DNA of 64,000 nucleotides from Erysipelothrix rhusiopathiae. GTDB lineage: Bacteria > Bacillota_I > Bacilli_A > Erysipelotrichales > Erysipelotrichaceae. Both the position numbers and the translations under genes were made by a program. Where the stretch lies: the NCBI RefSeq assembly GCF_900637845.1, contig NZ_LR134439.1:1054001-1118000 (forward strand), given 5' to 3'. Below, one piece after another: positions 8,384-17,541 of this stretch; positions within the stretch are counted from its first letter, which is position 1, and the number at the start of each line of letters is the position of its first letter. The notes below the pieces were generated by a model. That model saw only the letters and a list, made by a program, of their open reading frames with translations. It was not told where the DNA came from and made no database searches.

Positions 8384-10261
8384 CTAACTGGATAGAAGGG
8401 CTTGTTTGAAATCATCAAAGGACTGACCTTCGATAAGTTGTTGGACTTTAAAGCGATCCATGGACCATTTTGAAAAGCGATCGCAAAGGTAGAAGAGGTC
8501 ATGATCTCCATCTCGTTTTGTTTTAATAAGGAAAAGAACGTGAACTTCACTTTTGTCCCAAATAATTGGTTTTTCTAACACAGCCACAAAACACAACGCG
8601 CGATCGACATGTTTTTTTAGATCTTGAAGGTGGACAAGGTTGTGTCCGATTTCGTGGGTAGCGAAGGGGTTTGAATCATAGTGAGGTTTGAGTAAGTTCA
8701 TGGTATTCATCGTATCTGTTAGGTTGTGGAGTACTTGTTCTTTGTTGTTGCCAGGGAGGTTGTAAATGACATACTGTGGTTTGAGGTAATGGTCTAAATC
8801 TGCTTCGGCTAGGTCAAATTGTTTAATTTTTTGTTCGATATGGGTGAGGTAGTTGCCATCTTCGATTGCGACAACTTCTCGGGCTTGTGGAATGCTCATT
8901 TTGGCCATTGAGACTCCAATGTCGAGATCTTGGGTAATTTCTTGGAGTGAGCCGTATACACTGACTGTAATGTGGTCATTTTTAAAGTATTCGCGCAAGG
9001 TTTGCCCGTATACAATGGTTTCAGATCGACCATTTCCACCGATAAAACCTATATTAAGAGTTTGTTGGTGGCGTCGAGTCATCAGTGCTCCTTGGAAATA
9101 GAGTAGTAAGTAACCAAACTCATCAAGATTGATGGAGATATCTGGATAATTTGCTTCGATAACCGATACCGCGGATATAGTTACTTTTGCGGCAAAGAGA
9201 AATTCTCGTAAATTTCGATGGATTAAGGGATTTCTTATGGTAAGACCGTTTTGGATGCGCTTAATCATTTGAGGTATGTGTAATAAAAGATAGCGAAAGA
9301 GTTCATGGTTGTCCAAAAAGTTGATAGCGAAGTTATTATCAATCTCTGTAAAGATATCGTAGATAAGCGCTTCATCTTGAGCATCTGTTTTACCTGAGTG
9401 AGCAATGATTTGTTTGCTGTCAAGGTGAATGGCAAGATAAAGTAATTCTGGTTTTTCAAGGACAACTTCGTTTAGAAGGGTACTTACCGCATTCGCTATG
9501 GTTCGAGCAAGTGGAAGGAGCAGTGAATCGGTGGTTTTGTGGATATCAATGCGATGGCCTTCACGACGTCGCTTAAAGAGAATGAGTATATGGACCGCAA
9601 TGTTTTGGAGGGAGAAGTCGGAAAGAAGAATGTTTACCTTGAAACATGATTCCTTAACAATTTCTTCGGTTTTAAAGAGAGTGTCTTTGTTTAAGATAAA
9701 GGGTTCCTTTTCTTTAGACTCGACAAGACTTAAGGTGTTATGGAAAAAGTATTCCGCAAAGGCAAGGCGAAGGTTGAACTCAGAACCCGTTAATTTAAGT
9801 CCGTATGCAGGACGTGATTTGAGTTCGAGTTGAAACCGGCGCAGTTGTAGTCGAACATCCTTAAGGTCATTGTGGATGGTTGTACGACTTACAAACATAC
9901 GTTCAGCGAGGTCCTCAATTTTAAGATAGTCAGAAGCTTCTAAGAGTGTTCGAATAAGATATGAAACACGCTCTGAATTATTTCGAGAAAAGCTATTCAT
10001 GCGTCGAATAAGACTGATCGAACCAATATTTTCAAATATTTTTTCTTCCTGATCTTCATCTAATGGATTGAGGCGGTATCCGTGTCCTGGAATCGAACTG
10101 ACTTCAATTTGATATGACTTTAAGATCTCGCGAAGGATTTGGATTTCCTTCTTGATCGTTCGTATGGATACATTACTTGAAAGCGCAAGTTCTTGGGCTG
10201 TAACAGTGTTGCCTTGGGCAAGATGGTGCATGATGATCAGTTGACGATTTGTGAATTCCAT
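8384..10261 (-). CDS. PRD-containing transcriptional activator/antiterminator with EIIB- and EIIA-like domains
   Basis: 625-residue multidomain regulator of the MtlR/LicR type. In order: two helix-turn-helix domains (about 1-60 and 80-150), two PTS regulation domains (about 175-390, with conserved His/Asp patches such as HLDSKQ and HIPQMIKR), an EIIB-like domain (about 400-490) and a C-terminal EIIA-like domain (about 500-625). PTS-dependent phosphorylation of the PRD histidines would set its activity. It is the last gene after the mannose-family PTS genes on the same strand, so it most likely controls that operon. No separate EIIA gene is present nearby. Confidence 0.88.
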   Translation of the reverse strand: MEFTNRQLIIMHHLAQGNTVTAQELALSSNVSIRTIKKEIQILREILKSYQIEVSSIPGHGYRLNPLDEDQEEKIFENIGSISLIRRMNSFSRNNSERVSYLIRTLLEASDYLKIEDLAERMFVSRTTIHNDLKDVRLQLRRFQLELKSRPAYGLKLTGSEFNLRLAFAEYFFHNTLSLVESKEKEPFILNKDTLFKTEEIVKESCFKVNILLSDFSLQNIAVHILILFKRRREGHRIDIHKTTDSLLLPLARTIANAVSTLLNEVVLEKPELLYLAIHLDSKQIIAHSGKTDAQDEALIYDIFTEIDNNFAINFLDNHELFRYLLLHIPQMIKRIQNGLTIRNPLIHRNLREFLFAAKVTISAVSVIEANYPDISINLDEFGYLLLYFQGALMTRRHQQTLNIGFIGGNGRSETIVYGQTLREYFKNDHITVSVYGSLQEITQDLDIGVSMAKMSIPQAREVVAIEDGNYLTHIEQKIKQFDLAEADLDHYLKPQYVIYNLPGNNKEQVLHNLTDTMNTMNLLKPHYDSNPFATHEIGHNLVHLQDLKKHVDRALCFVAVLEKPIIWDKSEVHVLFLIKTKRDGDHDLFYLCDRFSKWSMDRFKVQQLIEGQSFDDFKQALLSS

Positions 10262-10324
10262 AAGTCCTCCTTAAAAAAAGATGTTGCGTATCTTTACGAT
10301 AACGCAACATCTTAACTTGTGCAA

Positions 10325-11143
10325 TTAGAGTAATCCAATATATGACCCAATGATACCAAATGCAATGGTGACAAGGAGTAAGAACATGGAACTCTTTTTC
10401 TTGTTCTTTAATAAGTGGAACATGAGTAATGTATAAAGTAGTGGTAGAAGTAACGGGAATATTTGGTCAATGTATTGTTGGAGGAGAAACTCGGTATCGT
10501 TGAATGAGAAGGCTACGATGGTTTTAAGTTTAACCATTTGAGCACTCATACCCCCAATAACCATTAATCCAACAATCGTTGCGGCTTTTGTTATTTTAGC
10601 GAAAATCCCGGATTCTGAAGCACTATCCATAAGGTTTGTACCGAATTTATATCCAAAGACACCACCAAGGTATCGAACGATTAAGTGAGGTACATTAAAT
10701 GCGATTAAGAATAGAATTGGACCAAGGATATTTCCTTGTTGGGATAAAGGTAATGCAATTGCGGTAGCGATAATACGAATGGTACCCCAGAAGAAGGAAT
10801 CACCAATACCGGCAAAAGGACCCATTAATGAAATCTTAATGCTGTTGATGGTATTCTTATCAAAATCAGGGTTTTGACTTGCTTCTTTTTCAAGTGCAGT
10901 CGCAACACCGGTAATTGCGGATACGACATGTGGTGTCGTATTAAAGATTTGCATATGACGGACAAGGGCATCGGCACGATCTTCTTTTGTGTGATAGAAG
11001 CGTTTAATTGCAGGCCACATACCAACGGCAAATCCAAGACCTTGTTGGCGTTCATAGTTATATGAATTTTCAAGTAAGAATGAATACCAAAATATTTCTC
11101 TAAATAATTTCTTGTCTTCTTTTGTTGTTTCAATTTTATTCAT
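10325..11143 (-). CDS. PTS mannose/fructose/sorbose family IID subunit
   Basis: Membrane component that works with IIC to translocate a hexose-type sugar during PTS phosphorylation. 272 residues from the ATG at 11143, chosen because GGAGGACT lies just upstream; a longer in-frame reading to 11230 has no ribosome site and would run deep into IIC. Family marks are the QQGLGFAVGMWPAIKRFY stretch, MGPFAGIGDSFFWGT and several C-terminal membrane helices. It overlaps the IIC stop by eight bases. Confidence 0.92.
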   Translation of the reverse strand: MNKIETTKEDKKLFREIFWYSFLLENSYNYERQQGLGFAVGMWPAIKRFYHTKEDRADALVRHMQIFNTTPHVVSAITGVATALEKEASQNPDFDKNTINSIKISLMGPFAGIGDSFFWGTIRIIATAIALPLSQQGNILGPILFLIAFNVPHLIVRYLGGVFGYKFGTNLMDSASESGIFAKITKAATIVGLMVIGGMSAQMVKLKTIVAFSFNDTEFLLQQYIDQIFPLLLPLLYTLLMFHLLKNKKKSSMFLLLVTIAFGIIGSYIGLL

Positions 11144-11906
11144 CGAATAAGTCCTCCAATTCATCATGCTGTATGGCTGTAGGTGTCTGTCCGACTTCAA
11201 ATACAATAATGAATGCAAGGATAACACCAAATAAGGTTACGGCTAAGATTGGTAACTCAAGATAAGCGATTAGAATAAATCCAAGAATAAAGTAAAGGAT
11301 GTTCTTTCCATTCATCATTGGTTGTAGTAATAATGCGAATCCTACTGCAGGAAGTAATTTTCCAGCAACTTCAAGACCGTTCATAAGATTAGTAGGAATT
11401 GCTTGAACAAAACCCTCAACTGCACTTGCACCAAAGAGTACAGCGATAAATGCTACGGTGAAGTACATAAGACAATGTAGTAAAAGTCCACCAATATTAA
11501 GTGCAAACATGCCTTTAATATTCGCATTTTCCGCAAGCTTCATGGCAAAGTCCATAAACCATGATCGAACGATAAAGATAATAACTTTTAAAGATTGAGC
11601 GAGAATTGCAATCGGTAATGCGAGTGCGAGCGCAATTTCAGATCCTTGACCGGATAAGATTGCGAAAGCTGTACCAAGTGCAGAACCAATGAGCACATCG
11701 GGTGGTACCGCCGCACCAACTTGGATAGCTCCCATAAAGACGAGTTCAAGACTTGCACCAATAATAATTCCTGATTGTAGATCACCTAAAACGAGACCAA
11801 CAAGGGGTGAGATAATAAGTGGTCTATTGGCCATTGGGGTTCCGAGCATCTTTTCGACAAACCATACCAAGGCAACGACGAGACCAACAAGTAACGCTTC
11901 TTGCAT
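11136..11906 (-). CDS. PTS mannose/fructose/sorbose family IIC subunit
   Basis: 256-residue polytopic permease subunit. The motif GAAVPPDVLIGSALGTAFAI (about residues 66-85) is diagnostic of mannose-family IIC, and RPLIISPLVGLVLGDLQ (about 28) is the usual N-terminal loop. TAAGGAGGAAAT precedes the ATG. It lies 30 bases after IIB and overlaps IID, so IIB-IIC-IID form one unit. The transported sugar cannot be read from the sequence. Confidence 0.93.
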   Translation of the reverse strand: MQEALLVGLVVALVWFVEKMLGTPMANRPLIISPLVGLVLGDLQSGIIIGASLELVFMGAIQVGAAVPPDVLIGSALGTAFAILSGQGSEIALALALPIAILAQSLKVIIFIVRSWFMDFAMKLAENANIKGMFALNIGGLLLHCLMYFTVAFIAVLFGASAVEGFVQAIPTNLMNGLEVAGKLLPAVGFALLLQPMMNGKNILYFILGFILIAYLELPILAVTLFGVILAFIIVFEVGQTPTAIQHDELEDLFDE

Positions 11907-11936
11907 AGATATTTCCTCCTTATATTTTTTGTTTAA

Positions 11937-12425
11937 TTACTGTGTTAAATATTTTTGACGTAAATCAGAGAAGTCTTTGCCTTTATCATCAGGAACTTGT
12001 TTCACTTCAACAGAGATTCCTAATGTAATGAGGTTGTCCATTGCACCAAGTTCTTCGGGTGTGAAGTATACTGCAGGTGCAAAGGCTTTACGACCATCTT
12101 TCATTTGAACACCACCCAACGTACAGACAGGTGTTTCATCAATACCTTGGTAGAGCTTGAGTGCATCGTGTGGGGATGCAGTAACGACAAATACCTTGAG
12201 ACCTTTAAGTTTTTCGTTGTTTAAAAGTGCAATGGCTTCATCAATAGAGCGGATTGCAAGTTTCACGCCGTCAGGTTTCGCAAGCTTTAGTGCTTGTTTA
12301 CGAATGGGATCGGATGCTGCATCATCACTTGCGATGACAATCGCTTCATAATTTAAAGCAGACTTCCAACTGTAAGCAACTTGACCGTGTAACAAGCGGT
12401 CATCAATTCTAATTTTTTGTATCAT
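11937..12425 (-). CDS. PTS mannose/fructose/sorbose family IIB subunit
   Basis: 162-residue cytosolic phosphocarrier. The active-site motif IDDRLLHGQV places the phosphorylated His at residue 13. The rest follows the family (VTASPHDALKLY near 84, LGGVQMKDGRK near 102). It receives phosphate from a mannose-type IIA, which is not encoded here, and passes it to the sugar held by IIC/IID. AAGGAG lies 5' of the ATG. A 142-base gap separates it from the SIS gene upstream and contains a cre-like site. Confidence 0.94.
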   Translation of the reverse strand: MIQKIRIDDRLLHGQVAYSWKSALNYEAIVIASDDAASDPIRKQALKLAKPDGVKLAIRSIDEAIALLNNEKLKGLKVFVVTASPHDALKLYQGIDETPVCTLGGVQMKDGRKAFAPAVYFTPEELGAMDNLITLGISVEVKQVPDDKGKDFSDLRQKYLTQ

Positions 12426-12486
12426 AATAAACTCCTTCTTTATATAATATCGGCTAATGCTTTGAGATTGTTCGTGTCGTCATCAG

Positions 12487-12500
12487 TTATAGCGTTTACG
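12487..12500 (-). promoter_or_regulatory. possible cre site upstream of PTS IIB
   Basis: On the minus strand CGTAAACGCTATAA matches the CcpA consensus TGNNARCGNWWWCA at 12 of 14 positions (first and thirteenth differ). The motif CGATTTAAA occurs at 12499 and 12540 here and again at 13758 upstream of the SIS gene, which may be a shared regulator element. Confidence 0.35.
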
Positions 12501-12567
12501 ATTTAAACAAACGTGTGTTATGAGAACCGATACTTTGTACGATTTAAAGTGTAGCGCGGTGTCTTAT

Positions 12568-13644
12568 TTAGGGAGCCTTTGTTTCAAGTGTCTTGTTGAT
12601 GTATTTCGTAAGTTGTGGATACATCGTTTTTGTTAAGTCACGACCACGTTGCGTAGCGATGTGATATGCGAGCACTTGGAAGAAAGTCATGTAAGCAAGA
12701 GGGTAAAAATACGTGGAATTCGTGTTGATGTTGAAATCGTCTTCGTTTGTATTTGAGACAATTATACAGCGTGCATGAACTTCCTGTGTTATAAATTTTT
12801 GAATCTTCCTGCTTTTTTGTAAATCTTTTTCATGATGAGCAAGTAAGAAGAACCCTTGGTCGCTTGTAAACATATTTTGTGGACCATGAATTAATTCTTC
12901 AAGCTCGAAACTATTGGTAAGACTGGGTAGCATTTCCATAAACTTAATATCAGCTTCTTGAGCGATGGGCCATAGGGCGCCCGGTCCAGAAAAGATATAG
13001 GCATCAGTCTTTGAGAAATAAGACTTGTTGGCATGATAATAAATATCTGATGATTCGCGAATGTGGGGGAGTTCTTGAATCATCACGTCTAAGTCTTTGA
13101 GAATCGCTTCAGATTGTGTGGGATCAATCTGTTTGTTTAAAACACCAAGTGACAAGTAAATCAGATAAAGAACGGTACATGTGGTTGAGAAACCAAGGGT
13201 TCTAAACATAAATTGTTCTTTTCCGCTGCCCATTTCAAGTGCCGTTTGAGCCGCTTTTGCAATCGGTGTATCAAGCGACTCAGTAATTGAAACAGTTTTG
13301 AGTTCTAATTGATTTGCGCGTTGTATGGCTTCATACACAAGTTTTGTTTGGCCTCCTTGTGAGATGAAGATATAGAGCGCGTTTTGATCACATAACTCTA
13401 AGTTGTAGTGTTCAACGAAAATACTGGGGTACATTAATTCAACTTCAATTTGACATGTCGATTCCGCAAATGATTTTGTGGTGAATGCCGTATTGTATGA
13501 TGAACCAGATCCTATAACCACAACTTTGCGTACAGTATCTCCATTTGTAGCATGGTTGATTGCGGTTGTAATGACGTTTTGTTGATCACGTAATTGCTCT
13601 AGTTTTTCTGGGATTTCAATAATACAATCCATTAATGTATTCAT
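12568..13644 (-). CDS. SIS-domain sugar-phosphate isomerase/deglycase
   Basis: 358-residue protein with two SIS domains, related to the isomerase half of GlmS, AgaS and FrlB-type fructosamine-6-phosphate deglycases. The first SIS motif GSGSSYNTAFTTKSF (about 46-60) and ISQGGQTK (about 92) bind the sugar phosphate; a second domain begins near 200 with SGPGALWPIA. Start taken at 13644, where GAGAGGTGA precedes the ATG; an upstream in-frame ATG at 13680 lacks a ribosome site. Placed first in a mannose-PTS operon, it probably acts on the imported phosphosugar, perhaps an Amadori compound. Exact substrate unknown. Confidence 0.8.
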   Translation of the reverse strand: MNTLMDCIIEIPEKLEQLRDQQNVITTAINHATNGDTVRKVVVIGSGSSYNTAFTTKSFAESTCQIEVELMYPSIFVEHYNLELCDQNALYIFISQGGQTKLVYEAIQRANQLELKTVSITESLDTPIAKAAQTALEMGSGKEQFMFRTLGFSTTCTVLYLIYLSLGVLNKQIDPTQSEAILKDLDVMIQELPHIRESSDIYYHANKSYFSKTDAYIFSGPGALWPIAQEADIKFMEMLPSLTNSFELEELIHGPQNMFTSDQGFFLLAHHEKDLQKSRKIQKFITQEVHARCIIVSNTNEDDFNINTNSTYFYPLAYMTFFQVLAYHIATQRGRDLTKTMYPQLTKYINKTLETKAP

Positions 13645-13713
13645 TGAGTCACCTCTCTTTCCTTTGCTCGCCTTTATCATACATACCTGTGCTTTTCAGT
13701 TCCATAGGGACTT

Positions 13714-13733
13714 TTGCACGAACGGTCGTGCAA
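13714..13733. promoter_or_regulatory. perfect inverted repeat, probable operator
   Basis: TTGCACGA, 4-base centre, TCGTGCAA. It sits about 45-65 bases upstream of the likely transcription start of the SIS-PTS operon on the minus strand, a position typical of an activator site. Confidence 0.55.
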
Positions 13734-13742
13734 CAAATTTAA

Positions 13743-13758
13743 GCGGTTTCAAAACCGC
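13743..13758. promoter_or_regulatory. second inverted repeat, probable operator
   Basis: GCGGTTT, 2-base centre, AAACCGC. It lies 9 bases from the first palindrome but has an unrelated sequence and adjoins a CGATTTAAA element. Confidence 0.4.
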
Positions 13759-13970
13759 GATTTAAAGACTGTTTTTGGTGTCAACGGGTAAAACATAAAA
13801 ACTTTAAAAAAACCATGAGAAATGAAAAACAAAGTTACTAACAACGTTAATCGTTAATTAATTAATCTTTCAAGTTTACATTTTGGAATTTCGTTGTAAT
13901 TTCATGCAATACTCAAGAATTTCCGAGAGGGTTATGTTTAAATGAAATTAGTTCGAAAGGATGTGACGAT

Positions 13971-14339
13971 GTGATTGTAGTTTTTGACAGTTTAACAGGA
14001 CAATGTCAACGATTTGCGGAAAAACTTGGTGTTCCTTGTATTGATATCTTAGACTATGAACCGATAGATGAAGACATCTTTCTAGTAACCCGATCTTGGG
14101 ATTTTGGAAAGGTAACGGAAGAGACCAAAGCATTTTTAGAACACGAAGCAGCAAAGGTTATTGGCCTTGCAGTAGGTGGCAATCGCAATTGGGGCACAAA
14201 CTTCGGTGCAGCAGGCGACAAAATTCATCATGAATATAACATTGAACTTGTTTTAAAGTTTGAAGGATCAGGCTTCACAAAAGATGTGGAACTTGTTCAA
14301 ACGTGGATAGAATCTTATAAGGGGAGGACAAATAAATGA
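13971..14339 (+). CDS. nrdI: NrdI flavodoxin for class Ib ribonucleotide reductase
   Basis: 122-residue flavodoxin-like protein that supplies the oxidant needed to assemble the manganese-tyrosyl radical of NrdF. FMN-binding loops are visible at FDSLTGQCQRF (residues 5-15) and GNRNWGTNFG (about 65-74). The start is GTG at 13971 with GAAAGGA nine bases upstream; the nearby ATG at 13969 is out of frame and stops at once. It overlaps nrdE by four bases (ATGA). Confidence 0.93.
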   Translation: MIVVFDSLTGQCQRFAEKLGVPCIDILDYEPIDEDIFLVTRSWDFGKVTEETKAFLEHEAAKVIGLAVGGNRNWGTNFGAAGDKIHHEYNIELVLKFEGSGFTKDVELVQTWIESYKGRTNK

Positions 14340-16450
14340 CAGTACAAAATAAATCAAATCAAATTCCAGAATGGGTAATTCTGAATAATCAAATTGTTGA
14401 TGGTGATGGTAATATTAAAGATCTAAATAAAGACAAAGAGGCGGTACGTTCGTACTTCTTAAACGAAATCAATAAGAAAACTCAGTTTTTTCACTCATTA
14501 AAAGAAAAACTCGAATATCTCACAACCAATGATTATTACGAAACAGAATTTTTAGAAAAGTATACGTTTGAACAAATTCAAGCAGTTTATGATATCGCAT
14601 ACGATGCAAAGTTCCGTTTCCCAACATATATGGGAGCATTTAAGTTTTATAATGATTATGCTTTGAAATCGATCGATGCAGAACGTGTGTTTTTAGAACG
14701 ATATGAAGACCGACTTTCAGTTATCGCACTCTATCACGCAGATGGTGATTTTGAACTCGCGAAAAAATTGATTACATCGTTAATTGCACAAGACTTTACA
14801 CCAGCGACGCCAACACTTTTAAACACAGGGAAGAAAAAACGTGGTGAATTTGTATCATGTTTCTTACTCGAAGTGGATGACTCGTTAAATGACATTGCGC
14901 GTGTTCAAGAGTTTGCAATGCAACTTTCAAAATTAGGTGGTGGTGTTTCAATCAACCTCACTAACTTACGTGCAAAGGGTGAGTCCATTAAAGATATTCC
15001 AAATGTTGCGAAAGGTGTTGTTGGGGTAGCGAAGCTTTTGGATAATGCCTTCCGATATGCTGATCAAATGGGCCAACGCCAAGGTGCGGGTGCTGTTTAT
15101 CTCAACGTATTCCATGCAGATATAGAAGATTTTTTACAAACAAAAAAATTAAATGCTGATGATGATGTACGCGTTAAAACACTTTCAATGGGTGTTGTAA
15201 TGCCGGATAAAATGATTGAATTAGCGCGCGAAGATAAAGACATGTATGTTTTCTATCCTCATACCGTTTATAAAGAATATGGCATTCCTTTCTCAGATGT
15301 TGCGATTAAAATGGATGAATGGTATGACAAATTGGTTGAGAATCCTAATGTGCGTAAACGTAAAATCAATCCGCGTAAATTGTTTGATATGATTGCGCAA
15401 TTACAAGGGGAATCCGGTTATCCCTACATTATGTATGCAGATAACGTAAATAAAGAAAATCCACTTGCAGATCCAATTAAATTTTCAAATCTATGTACAG
15501 AAATCTTACAACCGTCAATTGTTTCCCATTACGGAGATTACCACCGTCGTGATGAAGATGAAATTGGCTTAGACATTTCATGTAATCTTGCAAGCGGTCA
15601 TATGGGTAATATGATTAAAAACAACTCAATTAAAGAGACTGTATTTGCAGCGATGGAAATTATGAACTCCGTTTCTGAGAAAACAAATATTGCACATGTT
15701 CCTGCCGTAGCGCGTGCAAACCGAATTATGCGTAGTGTTGGGTTTGGGGTCATGGGTCACCATGGTTACATTGCGGAAAACTTCATTGCTTACGGAAGTG
15801 AGGAAGATATTGATTTAATTGATGTGTTCTTCAGTTTGATTAATTACTACAGTCTTGTTCATTCAATGGAAAAAGCGAAAGAAACGGGAGAAAAATTCTA
15901 CGGTTTCGAACGCAGTTCTTATGCAGATGGCAGCTATTTCAACGATCGAGGCCAAGTATTACCTAAAACTGAAGTTGTGAAGGGATTACTAGCAGATGTT
16001 GAAATCCCAACGGATGAAGACTGGGCACAATTAAAAGAAGATGTGATGGCCTATGGTTTATATAACTCTAACCGTCTTGCGGTTGCACCTAATGGATCCA
16101 TTGCATATGTGATGAGTGCAACACCTTCCTTAACACCGATTAAGCAAGTTGTGGAAGAACGTACTTATGGAAACTCAAAAACATACTTCCCAATGCCGGC
16201 TGCTGATGTTGCAGGGTTTATGTACGAATCGGCATACCAAATGGATAAGTATAAGATCATTGACGTTATTGCAACGGCTCAGAAACATGTTGATCAAGGA
16301 ATTTCGTTTGAACTGTGCATCACTTCAGATGAAACGACACGAAGTCTTCAACGTTATTATCTTTATGCACATTACCAAGGGATTAAGACGTTGTATTATA
16401 CACGAACACAAAAACTAAGAATTGATGAATGTGAAAGTTGTGCAGTTTAA
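14336..16450 (+). CDS. nrdE: class Ib ribonucleoside-diphosphate reductase, alpha subunit
   Basis: Catalytic large subunit reducing NDPs to dNDPs. At 704 residues it matches NrdE length. Redox cysteines are seen in FVSCFLLEVDD (about 179) and DISCNLAS (about 417), the thiyl-radical Cys in FSNLCTEI (about 388), and the C-terminal shuttle pair in DECESCAV. The central NrdE/NrdA barrel stretch RQGAGAVYLNVFHADIEDF is intact. Together with nrdI, nrdF and nrdH it forms a complete aerobic class Ib operon. Confidence 0.97.
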   Translation: MTVQNKSNQIPEWVILNNQIVDGDGNIKDLNKDKEAVRSYFLNEINKKTQFFHSLKEKLEYLTTNDYYETEFLEKYTFEQIQAVYDIAYDAKFRFPTYMGAFKFYNDYALKSIDAERVFLERYEDRLSVIALYHADGDFELAKKLITSLIAQDFTPATPTLLNTGKKKRGEFVSCFLLEVDDSLNDIARVQEFAMQLSKLGGGVSINLTNLRAKGESIKDIPNVAKGVVGVAKLLDNAFRYADQMGQRQGAGAVYLNVFHADIEDFLQTKKLNADDDVRVKTLSMGVVMPDKMIELAREDKDMYVFYPHTVYKEYGIPFSDVAIKMDEWYDKLVENPNVRKRKINPRKLFDMIAQLQGESGYPYIMYADNVNKENPLADPIKFSNLCTEILQPSIVSHYGDYHRRDEDEIGLDISCNLASGHMGNMIKNNSIKETVFAAMEIMNSVSEKTNIAHVPAVARANRIMRSVGFGVMGHHGYIAENFIAYGSEEDIDLIDVFFSLINYYSLVHSMEKAKETGEKFYGFERSSYADGSYFNDRGQVLPKTEVVKGLLADVEIPTDEDWAQLKEDVMAYGLYNSNRLAVAPNGSIAYVMSATPSLTPIKQVVEERTYGNSKTYFPMPAADVAGFMYESAYQMDKYKIIDVIATAQKHVDQGISFELCITSDETTRSLQRYYLYAHYQGIKTLYYTRTQKLRIDECESCAV

Positions 16451-16464
16451 GGAGGAGGCAAACG

Positions 16465-17541
16465 ATGATGTTGAAGCAAATTAATGAGATCAAAGCAAAT
16501 CGTGAATATGATGGTGCGAATTGGAATGAACATGAAGATAATTTTACACAAACGTTTTACGAACAAAATTTAAGTCAGTTTTGGAGACCTGAAGATATCA
16601 GTCTTCAGCCAGATCTAAATCTATGGGCAAGCTTGTCTGAAGATGTGAAACTGGCATACGGCCGAAACTTATTAGTACTTACCTTCTTAGATACCTATCA
16701 AGGGGATATCGGAATGCCGGTAGTGTCGCGTTCGATTGACCACAAGTATCATCAACGTAAGTCTGTATTGAACTTTATGGCTGCCATGGAAAATGCAGTT
16801 CATGCGAAAAGTTATTCAAATATTTTTATGACCTATATGAAAAATGAAGAAATTGATGATCTTTACCGTTGGGGTGAACAAAATAAGAATATGCAAAATA
16901 TTCTCGCATTAATCATTGGTTATTATGAAAATCTGGACCGTCTTACTTATCGTAAGCAATATGCTGATTTAGGCGAACCCGTGGATGATTTTGAGTTTGA
17001 TGTAGCACAATGGAAAGCGATGGTTGCAAGTGTATTCTTGGAGTCATGTCTTTTCTATAGTGGTTTCTATTATCCGCTTTATTTCTATGGTCAAGGGAAG
17101 TTGATGCAAGCAGGTGAAATTATTAATCTGATTTTACGTGATGAGAGTATCCATGGACTTTACATTGGGAACTTAGCGATGGAATTGTATCGCAAGTTTG
17201 ATGCGGAAACACAAGCATCACTTTATGAATGGCTTACAACCTATCTTGATGCAATCTATGAGGAAGAAGTAGAGCTGATTGAAGCAATTTACGATCCGGT
17301 AGAGTTATCACACGACGTTAAGATCTTTGTTCGTTATAATGCGAATAAAGCAATGATGAATCTTGGTTTTGATGCATACTATGAATATGAAGAAGTAAAC
17401 CCAGTTGTGCTTAATGGGTTAAATACAGAAACAAAAACTATGGATAATTTCTCCATGAAAGGAAATGGTTATCAGAAAATGAAATCAGAGTCATTACATG
17501 ATGATGACTTCTTCTTTGATAAAGAAAGGATTGCACGATAA
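16465..17541 (+). CDS. nrdF: class Ib ribonucleoside-diphosphate reductase, beta subunit
   Basis: Radical-generating small subunit. Metal ligands are visible in order: Asp with radical Tyr in TFLDTYQ, Glu and His in ENAVHAKSYS, Glu in VFLESCLFYSGFYY, Glu and His in RDESIHG. Start taken at 16465 (ATGATG) after GGAGGAGG; a longer frame from 16438 overlaps nrdE and has no ribosome site. 358 residues, somewhat longer than the roughly 320 typical of NrdF, the extra length being a charged C-terminal tail. It is joined to nrdH by a TAATG overlap. Confidence 0.96.
   Translation: MMLKQINEIKANREYDGANWNEHEDNFTQTFYEQNLSQFWRPEDISLQPDLNLWASLSEDVKLAYGRNLLVLTFLDTYQGDIGMPVVSRSIDHKYHQRKSVLNFMAAMENAVHAKSYSNIFMTYMKNEEIDDLYRWGEQNKNMQNILALIIGYYENLDRLTYRKQYADLGEPVDDFEFDVAQWKAMVASVFLESCLFYSGFYYPLYFYGQGKLMQAGEIINLILRDESIHGLYIGNLAMELYRKFDAETQASLYEWLTTYLDAIYEEEVELIEAIYDPVELSHDVKIFVRYNANKAMMNLGFDAYYEYEEVNPVVLNGLNTETKTMDNFSMKGNGYQKMKSESLHDDDFFFDKERIAR

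Larger units (their letters stand above)
13645..13970. other. divergent intergenic region between the SIS-PTS operon and nrdI
   Basis: 326 bases without a gene. It holds a minus-strand -10-like TATGAT (13676-13681), two palindromes (13714-13733 and 13743-13758), an AT-rich stretch and a possible plus-strand -10 (AATACT, 13908-13913). I did not find a convincing NrdR box for nrdI. Confidence 0.6.

Noticed and set aside
11690-11720. GGTGGTACCGCC resembling the T-box antiterminator sequence
   Set aside because: It lies inside the IIC coding sequence (GAAVPPDVLIG on the minus strand) with no stem I or terminator around it.
13860-13970. NrdR boxes upstream of nrdI
   Set aside because: No pair of sequences close to ACACWATATATWGTGT was found.
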